A stretch of DNA of 64,000 nt from Pseudomonadota bacterium (GTDB lineage Bacteria > Desulfobacterota > Desulfobulbia > Desulfobulbales > Desulfocapsaceae), in NCBI GenBank assembly GCA_018817385.1, contig JAHIUA010000088.1, positions 1 to 64,000 on the forward strand. Reading direction: 5' to 3'. Below are positions 44,378 to 53,700 of the stretch, piece after piece. The notes under the pieces are model-generated. The model worked only from the letters and a program-made list of their open reading frames with translations, did no database searches and had not been told where the DNA came from. Numbering within the stretch: position 1 is the stretch's first letter; each line of letters begins with the position of its first letter. Both the position numbers and the translations under genes were made by a program.

Positions 44378-46102
44378 ATGAGTAAGAAAATAGTAATTAT
44401 CGGTGGCGTAGCCGCTGGCCCCAAGGCTGCATGCCGGGTGAAACGTCTGATGCAGGATGCCGAGGTTACCATCATTGATCAGGATACTCTTATTTCCTAT
44501 GGTGGTTGCGGTATTCCCTATTATGTCTCGGGTGATGTGTCCGATGAGTCGGAACTTCGTTCCACCAGTTTTCACATGGTACGGAATGAGGCCTTTTTTG
44601 AAAATGCCAAGGGAGTGATAGTCAAGAGCGGTACCAGGGCAGTGGCCATTGATCGGAGAGCAAAAACGGTTAAGGTGGAAATCCTGGCCAGTGGGGAACT
44701 ACAGGAAATCCCCTATGATACTCTTATGATCGCTACCGGTTCTCGTCCCTTTGTCCTTCCTATTCCCGGAAACGATCTTGATGGAGTCTTTACTATCTCC
44801 GATCTCCATAAAGCCATTGAGATCAAGGAGCGGATTGCCAAGGGCAGGGTGGGTAAGGCCGTGGTCATCGGCGGCGGGGCAATCGGCCTGGAAATGGCCG
44901 AGGCCTTCAAAGATCTCTGGGGAGTGGAGACTACGATTGTAGAGTTCATGCCTCAGATTTTACCTCGAATCGTCGATTTCCCCATGGCCGCTATGGTGAC
45001 CAAACACATGCGTGACAATGAGGTGGACATCTTTTTGGGCGAAGGGGCCGAAGAGATTCTGGGGAAGGATGGCAAGGTTACTGGGCTGCGCACAGCCAAG
45101 CGCACCATCGAAGCCGATATCGTGATCATGGCGGCCGGGGTCAGACCGCGTTCAGAAATTGCCGCAGAAGCCGGTCTCCAGATCTCGCCCCTGGGGGCCA
45201 TTGTGGTCAATGAACGGATGCAGACATCCGACCCCTCTATTTACGCGGCAGGTGACTGTATCGAGGTGATGCACCTGGTGAGCGGCAAGAAATTTTATGC
45301 CCCCCTGGGATCACTCGCCAACAAAGAAGGACGGGTGGCCGGAGATAACATGGCAGGAATTCCTTCCACCTTTAAGGGGGCAGTTGGCAGTTTCATCATG
45401 AAGGCCTTTGATGTCTGTGTCGGTGCCACCGGCCTCAGTTTTGAGATGGCGAAAGCAGAAGGATTTGATGCCGACGTGGCCTTAACCGCCCCTTCAGATC
45501 GAGCCCATTTCTTTCCCACTGAAGCTGTCGTCTGCTTTCAGATGGTTTTTGATCGTCGTACCCGACGGGTTCTCGGCTTTCAGGGATTCGGGCCCATGGG
45601 CGACGGAATTTCGGCCCGTATTGATGCCGCAGCAGCCTATATCTCCATGGGTGCCACCATTGATGATTTCGGGACCTTGGAGATGGCCTATGCACCGCCC
45701 TTTTCCGCAGCCATTGACAGTATCAACGCTGCAGCCTATGTGGCGGATAATCTCTGTGATGGTCGGATGCGCAAGACGACTCTGGAGTCCTTTCTTGCCT
45801 GGATGGAAGACTTCGCTACCCAGCCTGAGTGGAGGGTCCTCGATATTCGTCATCCTAAAGAGGTGGGACCGTTTGTAGAGAAATTTGGTGCAGAGAGGTG
45901 GTGCGCTATTCCCTATAATGAGGTTCGGGCACGTTATAAAGAGATTCCCAAGGATAAAACGCTTATTATCCTCTGCGACGCAGGGACTCGTTCTTTCGAG
46001 ATTCAGAGCTTTCTGGAAAGTGTGAATTGCAGCAATACAATGGTTCTCGGTGGCGGATTGAACATGGTTCGCAGAATTGGGGTGGACTGGTATCCCCAAT
46101 AA
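44378..46102 (+). CDS. CoA-disulfide reductase / NAD(P)H-dependent persulfide reductase with rhodanese domain
   Basis: The 574-residue flavoprotein starts at the ATG at 44378 (TGGAGGCTTGAG upstream). It has an FAD-binding VIIGGVAAGPKAACRVKR, the redox cysteine Cys44 in SYGGCGIPYY, an NAD(P)-binding VVIGGGAIGLEMAEAF, the FAD site SIYAAGDCIEV and a dimerisation domain. A C-terminal rhodanese-like domain (about 475-574) carries a cysteine at 533 in LCDAGTRS. This is the CoADR/Npsr group, known to reduce CoA persulfide, CoA disulfide or polysulfide; the fusion suggests sulfane sulfur handling. It lies between two family-B repeats and ends in a strong terminator. Confidence 0.92.
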   Translation: MSKKIVIIGGVAAGPKAACRVKRLMQDAEVTIIDQDTLISYGGCGIPYYVSGDVSDESELRSTSFHMVRNEAFFENAKGVIVKSGTRAVAIDRRAKTVKVEILASGELQEIPYDTLMIATGSRPFVLPIPGNDLDGVFTISDLHKAIEIKERIAKGRVGKAVVIGGGAIGLEMAEAFKDLWGVETTIVEFMPQILPRIVDFPMAAMVTKHMRDNEVDIFLGEGAEEILGKDGKVTGLRTAKRTIEADIVIMAAGVRPRSEIAAEAGLQISPLGAIVVNERMQTSDPSIYAAGDCIEVMHLVSGKKFYAPLGSLANKEGRVAGDNMAGIPSTFKGAVGSFIMKAFDVCVGATGLSFEMAKAEGFDADVALTAPSDRAHFFPTEAVVCFQMVFDRRTRRVLGFQGFGPMGDGISARIDAAAAYISMGATIDDFGTLEMAYAPPFSAAIDSINAAAYVADNLCDGRMRKTTLESFLAWMEDFATQPEWRVLDIRHPKEVGPFVEKFGAERWCAIPYNEVRARYKEIPKDKTLIILCDAGTRSFEIQSFLESVNCSNTMVLGGGLNMVRRIGVDWYPQ

Positions 46103-46150
46103 GCCCTTCTTGGATTTTCCTGAAGCAGGAGAGAGGGGCTGCTTTTTTTT
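46102..46150 (+). terminator. intrinsic terminator after the CoA-disulfide reductase gene
   Basis: AGCCCTTCTT (46102-46111) pairs with GAGAGGGGCT (46131-46140), including two G-U pairs, followed by GC and eight T. The stem begins at the last base of the stop codon. Confidence 0.8.
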
Positions 46151-46429
46151 ACCTCTCTTCTGCAACTTCCTTTTTGCTTTCAGCCGCATTGTTTTTCTTT
46201 CTTTTATAGCTCCCTGTGGACAACTTTCCATAGTTTATGCTATCTATACTTAGTCATTAGAGATGATTTTTTTCTTTCTTCACTAACTCCTGAGATATTT
46301 TCCCCCTCAAGGGCTATTGAAAAAAGTCTTTTAGAGCTAGTATGTACTCTCCACGATGATAAGATGGCCCCTGAGGTGGTGCCTTGTTTATAGGGAAGAC
46401 CGATCGATGCGGCAGTAATATGCTCATCT

Positions 46430-46597
46430 CTGGGAGTCTGTCGGATTTAGAGAAGCGTAGCGAAAATTAGAGAAATCGAGACCAGATTTTCATGGATTTG
46501 AGGCGAATAGCAGGCCTATTTAACGAAAATCCATGGAAATATGGGCCGATTTGTCTAATTTGCAGCAGATTTATGTCTAAGTCCGACAGGCTCCTAG
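46430..46597. repeat. MITE-like 168-base element with inverted ends, family B, copy 2
   Basis: This is the reverse complement of the copy at 42605-42772, differing at about five positions. Its ends are CTGGGAGTCTGTCGGATTTA and the complement of AAGTCCGACAGGCTCCTAG. Together the two copies bound a 3.7-kb segment. It ends 37 bases before the HEAT-receiver gene start. Confidence 0.88.
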
Positions 46598-46633
46598 GGC
46601 GAACTGTTTTTTACCCTGCGTAACTTAAAAAAT

Positions 46634-48262
46634 ATGAGAAGCTCCATGGCAGACTTGAATGCACAACATATGATCGATGAGATCCGGGATAATATCAAGA
46701 CTGGTGATTCTATGAAGGCCAAGCTTGTTCTTTCCCATCTTGCAGGTGTTGATCAAAAGACCAGAAACAGATTGATCTACGAATTATCACGCAGTGAGGT
46801 CACTTTTGCTGTGCCGCTTCTTCTCTATCTTCTGACCGAACAGGTGGAGATAGCCGATGAGATGCCGATGATTAAAGAAACCCTGCTTTCCAATCTCCTG
46901 GCTTATCCTGATATGCTTATTGACTTCCTCTCAGATCGATCCATACGGGATAAAACCCATCTCATCAACGTGGCTGGGGAACTGCGTTTTGAGGAAGCGG
47001 TTCCGGCCTTGATGTACTTGGTAGCAAACTCCGAGAGGCAGGCAGAGATTAAACATATCATTGAAACTCTGGGACTCATTGGTGATCCGCAGGCCATTAA
47101 CACCCTCACCGATTATCTTTATGCGGCCAATAGGGATTTGATCATTGCTGCAGTGAATTCTCTGGGACAGGTGGGGACCCCCACGGCCATGCATCGTCTG
47201 GCTGAACGTATGGGGACCGATAATGAGCTGGACTACATGATACTTTCTATTTTTGCCGACGTCCAGGACCCGGTCTCTTTGGAAAAGATCAATGATACCA
47301 TGCGGTCGCATTATGCCCATATGCGCAACTATGCCAAGCAGGAATTAGTTCGGATCGGATCAAAGGCTGTGCCTTTTCTTATAGAAAATCTGCTGCAAGA
47401 TGACCCGGATTTTTTGATTCATACACTCAATGTGTTAGGAGACATAGCTGATGAATCAGCAATCATGCCCATTAGAAAACTTCTGGGCCGGGATCCCAAA
47501 GATGCCAATATTCGTTTTGCTGCCTATGAGGCCCTGGCCCTTCTTCCTTTACGTAAAGGTGCTTATACCCTGACCGCCGGACTTACTGATCGTGAGGACC
47601 ATGTCTGTGTGGCTGCAGCCAGGGCTATTGAACGCAATTATTCCGAGATCTTAACTGCTGGAATTAAGAATCTGCTGCGCAGCAAAGATGATGAGGCGCG
47701 TCACATAACCAAGATCATAGTCAACGCCCAGGTGGATAAAATTTTTCTCAGCCTGGTGGATGAGGAATTTTTCCAGGAAATGGCCTTGGTTTATCTTCCT
47801 CATGCCCATAAAGATATCAGGAAACACTATGCTGAAATTCTTACCAAGGATGGTTACAAAAGTTTTGTCAAGAAGTTGATGGGTGAAGAGGATGTGGATG
47901 GTAGGGTGAAGGTTGTAGCCGTGGATGACTCACGGATGATACTGAACATCTATAAGGCTACTCTCCATGAATTAGGATATGATCCGGTTCTCTTTGAATT
48001 TCCTGCATCTGCCATTGAGTGGCTGCAAAAAGAGAGGCCGGCAATGGTCTTGACTGATCTCAACATGCCGGAGATCACCGGCGTTGAGCTGACTTCCAGA
48101 CTTCGGGAAAAGTACTCGGCTGAGGAACTGCCCATTATTATGGTGACCACTCAAAATGAGGCTACGGACAATGAGGCGGCATACGAGGCAGGGATTAGTA
48201 AGATTATACAGAAACCTTTTAATGCTGAAACGTTGAAGGCTGCTATGGGAGAATTTCTATAG
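46634..48262 (+). CDS. HEAT-repeat protein with C-terminal response-regulator receiver domain
   Basis: About 542 residues (ATG at 46634, or 46646 nearby; ribosome-binding site weak). Residues 1-405 are helical HEAT/PBS-lyase-like repeats (EAVPALMYLVANSERQAE, DPQAINTLTDYLYAANRDLI, GTPTAMHRLAERMGTDNELD, KAVPFLIENLLQDDPDF). The C-terminus (about 425-542) is a receiver domain: VVAVDDSRMI, phosphoacceptor Asp475 in VLTDLNMPE, IIMVTTQNE and a KPF motif. The protein may be a phosphorylation-controlled scaffold. No cognate kinase is adjacent. It starts just behind a family-B repeat. Confidence 0.85.
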   Translation: MRSSMADLNAQHMIDEIRDNIKTGDSMKAKLVLSHLAGVDQKTRNRLIYELSRSEVTFAVPLLLYLLTEQVEIADEMPMIKETLLSNLLAYPDMLIDFLSDRSIRDKTHLINVAGELRFEEAVPALMYLVANSERQAEIKHIIETLGLIGDPQAINTLTDYLYAANRDLIIAAVNSLGQVGTPTAMHRLAERMGTDNELDYMILSIFADVQDPVSLEKINDTMRSHYAHMRNYAKQELVRIGSKAVPFLIENLLQDDPDFLIHTLNVLGDIADESAIMPIRKLLGRDPKDANIRFAAYEALALLPLRKGAYTLTAGLTDREDHVCVAAARAIERNYSEILTAGIKNLLRSKDDEARHITKIIVNAQVDKIFLSLVDEEFFQEMALVYLPHAHKDIRKHYAEILTKDGYKSFVKKLMGEEDVDGRVKVVAVDDSRMILNIYKATLHELGYDPVLFEFPASAIEWLQKERPAMVLTDLNMPEITGVELTSRLREKYSAEELPIIMVTTQNEATDNEAAYEAGISKIIQKPFNAETLKAAMGEFL

Positions 48263-48313
48263 GGGAAAAACGTTTTTGGTCAGGAGCAAGTGCTCAGAAT
48301 GGCAGGGCACTGC

Positions 48314-49126
48314 TTAGCAGTTACTCTCTAAAACGTTCTGGCGCAGATACTCTTCCAGCTTATCAAAATATCTGCCCACATCCTCAGGTTTGTGGGCGTC
48401 GGACCCGGGTAACAGAGGGATACCCAGTGCTATCGCTTCTTTCAGGATAAAGGCGGCTGGAAAGGGTGTCCCCCGAATAGCAAATCCAGAGGTGTTAATT
48501 TCCAGTGCCATTCCCTGGCTCTTGACGGTCTGGAGGAGTTTCTTGATCTGTTTCGTGTATGCTCTGTCAATGAATACTCCTGGCTGAAAGCGTAAGGCCG
48601 CGTCCAGGTGGCAGAGCACTGTTGCCGGTATGACCTCTACCGCCTCTGTGAGCGTGCTGAAATAGTCGTTAAGAACCTGCTCACAACCAATCTCTTCGAT
48701 TGAACGGATATTCACTTCCTTTCTGCTCACCAGGTTGAGGTGCTGCCCTCCTTCCGGGTGGGGCATGAAGTGGTAAGAGATACCTATCCTGTCCCACGCC
48801 CTTTTCTCTAGTCTTTCCAGAAGCTCTTCTTTGTGGGTTGGACTATATCCTACCTCCACCCCGAGGCTGACACGAATGATATCCTTGTATTTTTTTTTGA
48901 GCCTTTTTCCGACACTGAAATAGGTATCAAAGTCTTCTTCCGTGAGCCAGGTACTTTCAAAATAGTGTACCTCTGCTTCCATATGCTCAAGAAAAACTAT
49001 TTCTTGCAGCCCGGCCGCAATTGCACAGAGAACATAGTCCTCCATTCCCCCTGAAGCATGATGGCAATATCGGGTATGGACATGCCCATCCGAATGGAGA
49101 CGGATTTCGGGCAGGGGGCTGTTCAT
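48314..49126 (-). CDS. PHP-domain histidinol-phosphatase-like protein
   Basis: The 270-residue protein has the PHP metal motifs: LHSDGHVHTRYCHHASG, FLEHME, GVEVGYSP, GISYHFMPHPEG, LCHLDAALRF, EINTSGF and LPGSDAHKPEDVGRYF. It matches the HisJ/HisK-type histidinol phosphatase family, which hydrolyses histidinol phosphate in histidine biosynthesis. No other his genes are nearby, so another phosphoester substrate is possible. The small gene at 49148 lies just upstream on the same strand. Confidence 0.9.
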   Translation of the reverse strand: MNSPLPEIRLHSDGHVHTRYCHHASGGMEDYVLCAIAAGLQEIVFLEHMEAEVHYFESTWLTEEDFDTYFSVGKRLKKKYKDIIRVSLGVEVGYSPTHKEELLERLEKRAWDRIGISYHFMPHPEGGQHLNLVSRKEVNIRSIEEIGCEQVLNDYFSTLTEAVEVIPATVLCHLDAALRFQPGVFIDRAYTKQIKKLLQTVKSQGMALEINTSGFAIRGTPFPAAFILKEAIALGIPLLPGSDAHKPEDVGRYFDKLEEYLRQNVLESNC

Positions 49127-49147
49127 GGTCCTGGAAAGGGAGAGGGG

Positions 49148-49342
49148 TCAGGCGTTCCCCTTGGGGAAAAAGTGGACAACTCCATCGATTTCTGAGGTGT
49201 CACATATGTGGCCAACATCAAGTTCAAGTTCGAGAAATTCTTCAATCCCTTCCATGGGAAGCGAGAGAGAGGGGCCTTCGGGGAGATGATACACCAAAGT
49301 CTGAATTCTTGAAAAATCGAGGGGACGAACAAAAAGTTTCAT
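49148..49342 (-). CDS. small hypothetical protein
   Basis: A 64-residue acidic protein (MKLFVRPLDFSRIQTLVYHL... EFLELELDVGHICD) with a good ribosome-binding site (AGGAACAGTAC). It is 21 bases upstream of the PHP-domain gene and on the same strand, so it is probably co-transcribed. I do not recognise the family; there is no membrane segment. Confidence 0.6.
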   Translation of the reverse strand: MKLFVRPLDFSRIQTLVYHLPEGPSLSLPMEGIEEFLELELDVGHICDTSEIDGVVHFFPKGNA

Positions 49343-49491
49343 GTACTGTTCCTATATATATAGACCGGAATTCTCCGGGAATCAATCAAACGATCGGAAC
49401 TTGAATATAAGACATTTTTAATAAACCGCAAGGGATTACAGAGGAGAGAATGACATCTTTCATTCTCCGGAAATCCTTAGAGGAAATAGGT

Positions 49492-49520
49492 TTGACACTG
49501 AACAGCTATGTGTATAGTAT
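49492..49520 (+). promoter_or_regulatory. candidate promoter for the YkgJ-family gene
   Basis: TTGACA at 49492-49497 and TAGTAT at 49515-49520 with 17-base spacing; TATAGT at 49513 is an alternative -10. Initiation near 49527 would leave a ~60-base leader before 49591. Confidence 0.45.
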
Positions 49521-49590
49521 ACAGGGCTTAAAAGAGAAGAAACTGTCTTGAAAAAGAGATTATACATTAAATTGAATCAAAGGTGTCGAA

Positions 49591-50550
49591 ATGACTGAAA
49601 AAGAGATGTCTGGGAAGGAAAGAGTACTGTTTGGCAAGGCTACAAATCCTTCCAATATCCTACCCAAAAAATTGACCCTGGAGAGTAAAATCAAGTTTCG
49701 CTGTCATCCAGGGGTGAGTTGTTTTACTGCATGCTGCGGAGGAATCAAGATTATTCTTACTCCCTATGATATTTTGATGCTCAAAAAACGTCTGAACATC
49801 CCAGCTCATGAGTTACTGCAGCAATATACAACTCCTGTTTATCTGGAAGGAACAGATATGCCGGGAGTTGCTCTCAAACTGACGGAGGGTGACAACAGGT
49901 GCCCTTTTGTGACTCCTGAGGGGTGTACTGTCTATACCGATCGCCCATCTGCCTGCAGATATTATCCGGTGGGAATGGCAGATTTTCATGAAGGACAGGG
50001 GGCCATGGGTGGAGGTGCTGATCATAAAGATGAAGAAAAATTCTTTTTCATCGTCAAAGAAGAGCATTGCAAAGGCTTTGAAGAAGATAAGGAATGGACG
50101 GTGGCCGAATGGCGTGCCGATCAGGGTGTGGATGTTCGTGATGAGATGAACAAAGAGTGGCTGCGTCTGGTGATGCGTCGTAAATCATTCGGGCATCAGG
50201 CATCGCTCTCAGAACAGGCCAAACGGATGTTTTTTATGACCTCCACTGATTTGGACCACTTCCGCAGGTTTATATTTGAAAGTTCATTCCTTGATACCTA
50301 CATCATAGATGATGAGGTGGTGGAAAAAATCAAGAATGACGACGTGGAACTGATGCTCTTTTCGTTTCAGTATCTGGCAGCTTCGCTCTTTGGTGCAGAA
50401 GGGCTGCCTATCAAAGATGAAATGATCCAGGCAAAAGTCAAAGAGATCAAAAAACGGCAGGACGATTCGGTGACGCAGTCCATTGATGATTATAAAAAGA
50501 TCAAGGCAGATCGTGGAGAAAAGATCAATATCGATCTGGAGATGGAATAA
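49591..50550 (+). CDS. YkgJ family cysteine-cluster protein
   Basis: The 319-residue protein has the UPF0153/YkgJ cysteine pattern: FRCHPGVSCFTACCGGIKIIL, then CPFVTPEGCTVYTDRPSACRYYPVG, for at least seven conserved cysteines. The family is predicted to bind iron-sulfur or zinc; function is unknown. The N-terminus is short and the C-terminal half helical and charged (DEMIQAKVKEIKKRQDDS). AAAGGTGTCGAA precedes the ATG. A strong bidirectional terminator follows. Confidence 0.87.
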   Translation: MTEKEMSGKERVLFGKATNPSNILPKKLTLESKIKFRCHPGVSCFTACCGGIKIILTPYDILMLKKRLNIPAHELLQQYTTPVYLEGTDMPGVALKLTEGDNRCPFVTPEGCTVYTDRPSACRYYPVGMADFHEGQGAMGGGADHKDEEKFFFIVKEEHCKGFEEDKEWTVAEWRADQGVDVRDEMNKEWLRLVMRRKSFGHQASLSEQAKRMFFMTSTDLDHFRRFIFESSFLDTYIIDDEVVEKIKNDDVELMLFSFQYLAASLFGAEGLPIKDEMIQAKVKEIKKRQDDSVTQSIDDYKKIKADRGEKINIDLEME

Positions 50551-50637
50551 TAGTTTTATGAGAGTCGAGAGTGGGGCCTTCAAATAGAATTGGGGTGGGG
50601 TAGTGTTCCTCACCCTGCCTCCTCTTCTCTTAATAGC

Positions 50638-50679
50638 AAAAAAGGGCCTTGGAAGGAACACTTCCAAGGCCCTTTTTTG
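50638..50679. terminator. bidirectional intrinsic terminator between ykgJ-like gene and PFOR gene
   Basis: GGGCCTTGGAAG and CTTCCAAGGCCC form a perfect 12-bp stem extended by an A-run on one side and a T-run on the other around a 5-base loop. It serves both convergent genes. Confidence 0.93.
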
Positions 50680-50703
50680 TTGTATAGAGATATCGAAGAG
50701 GTC

Positions 50704-53700
50704 TTATTTTTCAGGTTCCATAGATGCAGCCCGGGCCTGGAGGAATTTCCAGCTCCTGGTCACGTCTTTCTGGGACATTGCCATGAGTTCCTCGGCATGC
50801 TCGGGATTCATCATCTTCAGCATCCGGTAGCGATTCTCTCCCATGGCGTATTCTTCAAAGCTCAGTGTGGGCTCTTTGGAGTCGATGGAGAGAGGGTTCT
50901 TACCAGTTTCTTCCAGTTCAGGATTGAAGCGGTAGAGTGGCCAATGTCCACATTCAACGGCCTTTTTCTGCTGGTGCAGCCCCTTGGTCATGTTGATGCC
51001 GTGGTTGATGCAGTGGGCATACGCGATGATTAGAGAAGGTCCGTCGTAGGCCTCTGCTTCGGCTATGGCCTTGGCAACCTGGTTCGGGTTCGCACCCATG
51101 GAGACCTTGGCCACGTAGACGTTACCGTAGGTGGAGAAAATCATACCGATATCTTTCTTCGGCATCTTTTTACCACCTGCTGCAAACTGGGCGGTGGCAG
51201 CACGCGGGGTGGACTTGGACATCTGGCCACCGGTGTTGGAGTAGACCTCGGTATCAAGGATCAGGACATTGACGTTTTCGCCGGAAGCGAGGACATGATC
51301 CAGTCCGCCGTAACCGATGTCGTAGGCCCAACCGTCACCGCCGAAGATCCAGACAGATTTCTTCACCAGGTAATCGGCACAGCCAAGGAGACGCTTGGCA
51401 ATGACATTGCTGTTCCCTGCCAGTTTGGCTTTGAGCGTGGCCACGCGGTCACGCTGGGCCTCGATCTCGACCTGACTTTTCTGGGGGGCATTCTGGATAT
51501 CATCGGCCATTTTCTTGGTGATGAGCTTGGCCTCCACAGCCTTAGAGAGAAGCTCGGTAGCCTGGGATCCAAGTTTGCTGACAGAGGCGCGCATACCAAG
51601 ACCGAACTCTGCGTTATCCTCAAAGAGGGAGTTGGCCCATGCTGGTCCGCGTCCATCTTCACGTTTGCAGTATGGGGTAGTGGGCAGGTTGCCACCGTAA
51701 ATGGATGAACAACCGGTGGCATTGGCGATCAGCATTCGGTCGCCGAACATCTGGGTAACGAGCTTGATGTACGGGGTCTCACCACATCCTGCACAGGCAC
51801 CGGAGAACTCAAAGAGCGGACGCAGGAGCTGGCTGCCTTTGATGGTTGCCGGGTTGACATCGGCAGGATTGACCTCGGGCAGAGCGAGGAAGTATTCCAC
51901 GTTCTTGGCCTGAGTCTTGCGGATTGTATCGGAGTTGGCCACCATCTGCAGGGCCTTGTCGCCTTTTTTGCCTGGACAGACATCCATGCACTGGGTGCAG
52001 GAACAGCAGTCCTCGGTGAAGACCTGGATAGCGAAACTGGAATCCTTGAAGGCCTTCCCCACAGCCGGAATAGACTTGAAGCTTTTGGGGGCCTTGCTCA
52101 TGTCGGCAGCGATCTTCATACGGATAGCAGCATGGGGGCAGACCAGAGAGCACTGACCGCATTGAATACAGTTTTCCGGGTTCCACTCGGGAACATGAAC
52201 ACCAATGTTTCGTTTCTCGTATTGAGTGGTGGCGGTGGGCCAGGTTCCGTCATCAGGCATCTGAGAGACCTTGACCTGGTCGCCCTTGCCTTCGATCATC
52301 TTGGCAGTAACCTCTTTGACAAACGCCGGGGCACTTTCAGGAACGGTGGGAGGCATATCATGGCCGCTGGTGGATTTGCTCAGTTTTACCTGAACAATAT
52401 TCTTTACGGCTGCATCAACAGCACTGTAGTTCATGTTGACTACCTTGTCACCCTTCTTGCCATAGGTCTTCTTGATGGCATTTTTGATGGCGGTGATAGC
52501 CTCTTTCTCGGTAATAATTCCGGAGATGAGGAAGAAGGCAGTCTGCATGATCATGTTGATGCGGGCACCAAGACCCAGGGTCTCACCCAGGGTAAGGGCA
52601 TCAATGATGTAGAATTTGGCTTTTTTGTTGATCAGGTCTTTCTGGACGTTATTGGGCAACTCTTTCCAGATCTGCTTGGCATTGAAGGTGGTGGTCAGGA
52701 GGAACGTTCCACCTTCTTCCAGGTTGCGCAGCATGTCATACTGATCCAGGAAGGTGAAGTTATGACAGGCGATGAAGTTGGCCTTATTAATCAGGTAAGG
52801 GGCCACAACCTGGTTTTTGCCAAATCTCAGATGAGAGGTGGTGATGGAACCGGATTTCTTGGAGTCATAAACAAAGTAGCCCTGAGCCGAATTGTCGGTC
52901 TCGGTACCGATAATTTTGATGGTATTCTTGTTGGCACCGACGGTACCATCAGAACCCAGACCGTAGAACATGGCACGATAGACGTCAGAACCTTCGATGG
53001 AGAAGGTGGCATCGTAAGCCAGGCTGGATCCTGTTACATCATCGTTGGGGCCGACACAGAAATGATTTTTGGGAGCCATGGCAGCCATATTGTCAAAGAC
53101 AGCCTTGGCCATCGCCGGAGTGAACTCGGCAGATCCCAGTCCGTAACGGCCACCAAGGATAAGAGGCTGGTAGGCTGAAACGTTGGATTCAGTGGCTTCG
53201 CCGATTGCAGCGCGGACATCGAGGTACAGGGGATCTCCTGGAGCACCAGGCTCTTTGGTTCTGTCAAGGACCGTGATACGCTCGACGCTTGCAGGCAGGG
53301 AGTTGACCATGGCTTTGCAGTCGAAGGGTCTGAAAAGACGAACGATGACCATACCTACGCTCTTGCCTTCACTGACCAGATGGTCAATGGTGGCAGAAAC
53401 AGTCTCACAACCGGAGGCCATCATGACAACGACATCCGTGGCATCCGGGGCTCCGTAGTAATCAAAAAGGTGGTACTGGCGGCCAGTGATGGCGGCAAAC
53501 CTATCCATGGTCTCCTGGACGATGCCGGGAGTGGCGTTGTAGTACTTGTTTACGGTCTCACGACCCGTGAAGTAGACGTCAGGGTTTTGAGCTGTACCGC
53601 GCATGCTTGGATGATCAGGGGACAGGGCGCGTTGGCGATGGGCGATGATCAGGTCCTCATCAATCATGGCCGCCATATCTTCGTTGGTCAGTTCCTCGAT

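Noticed and set aside
52132-53178. 348-codon plus-strand frame opposite the PFOR gene
   Set aside because: It is a long antisense shadow of a highly conserved gene.
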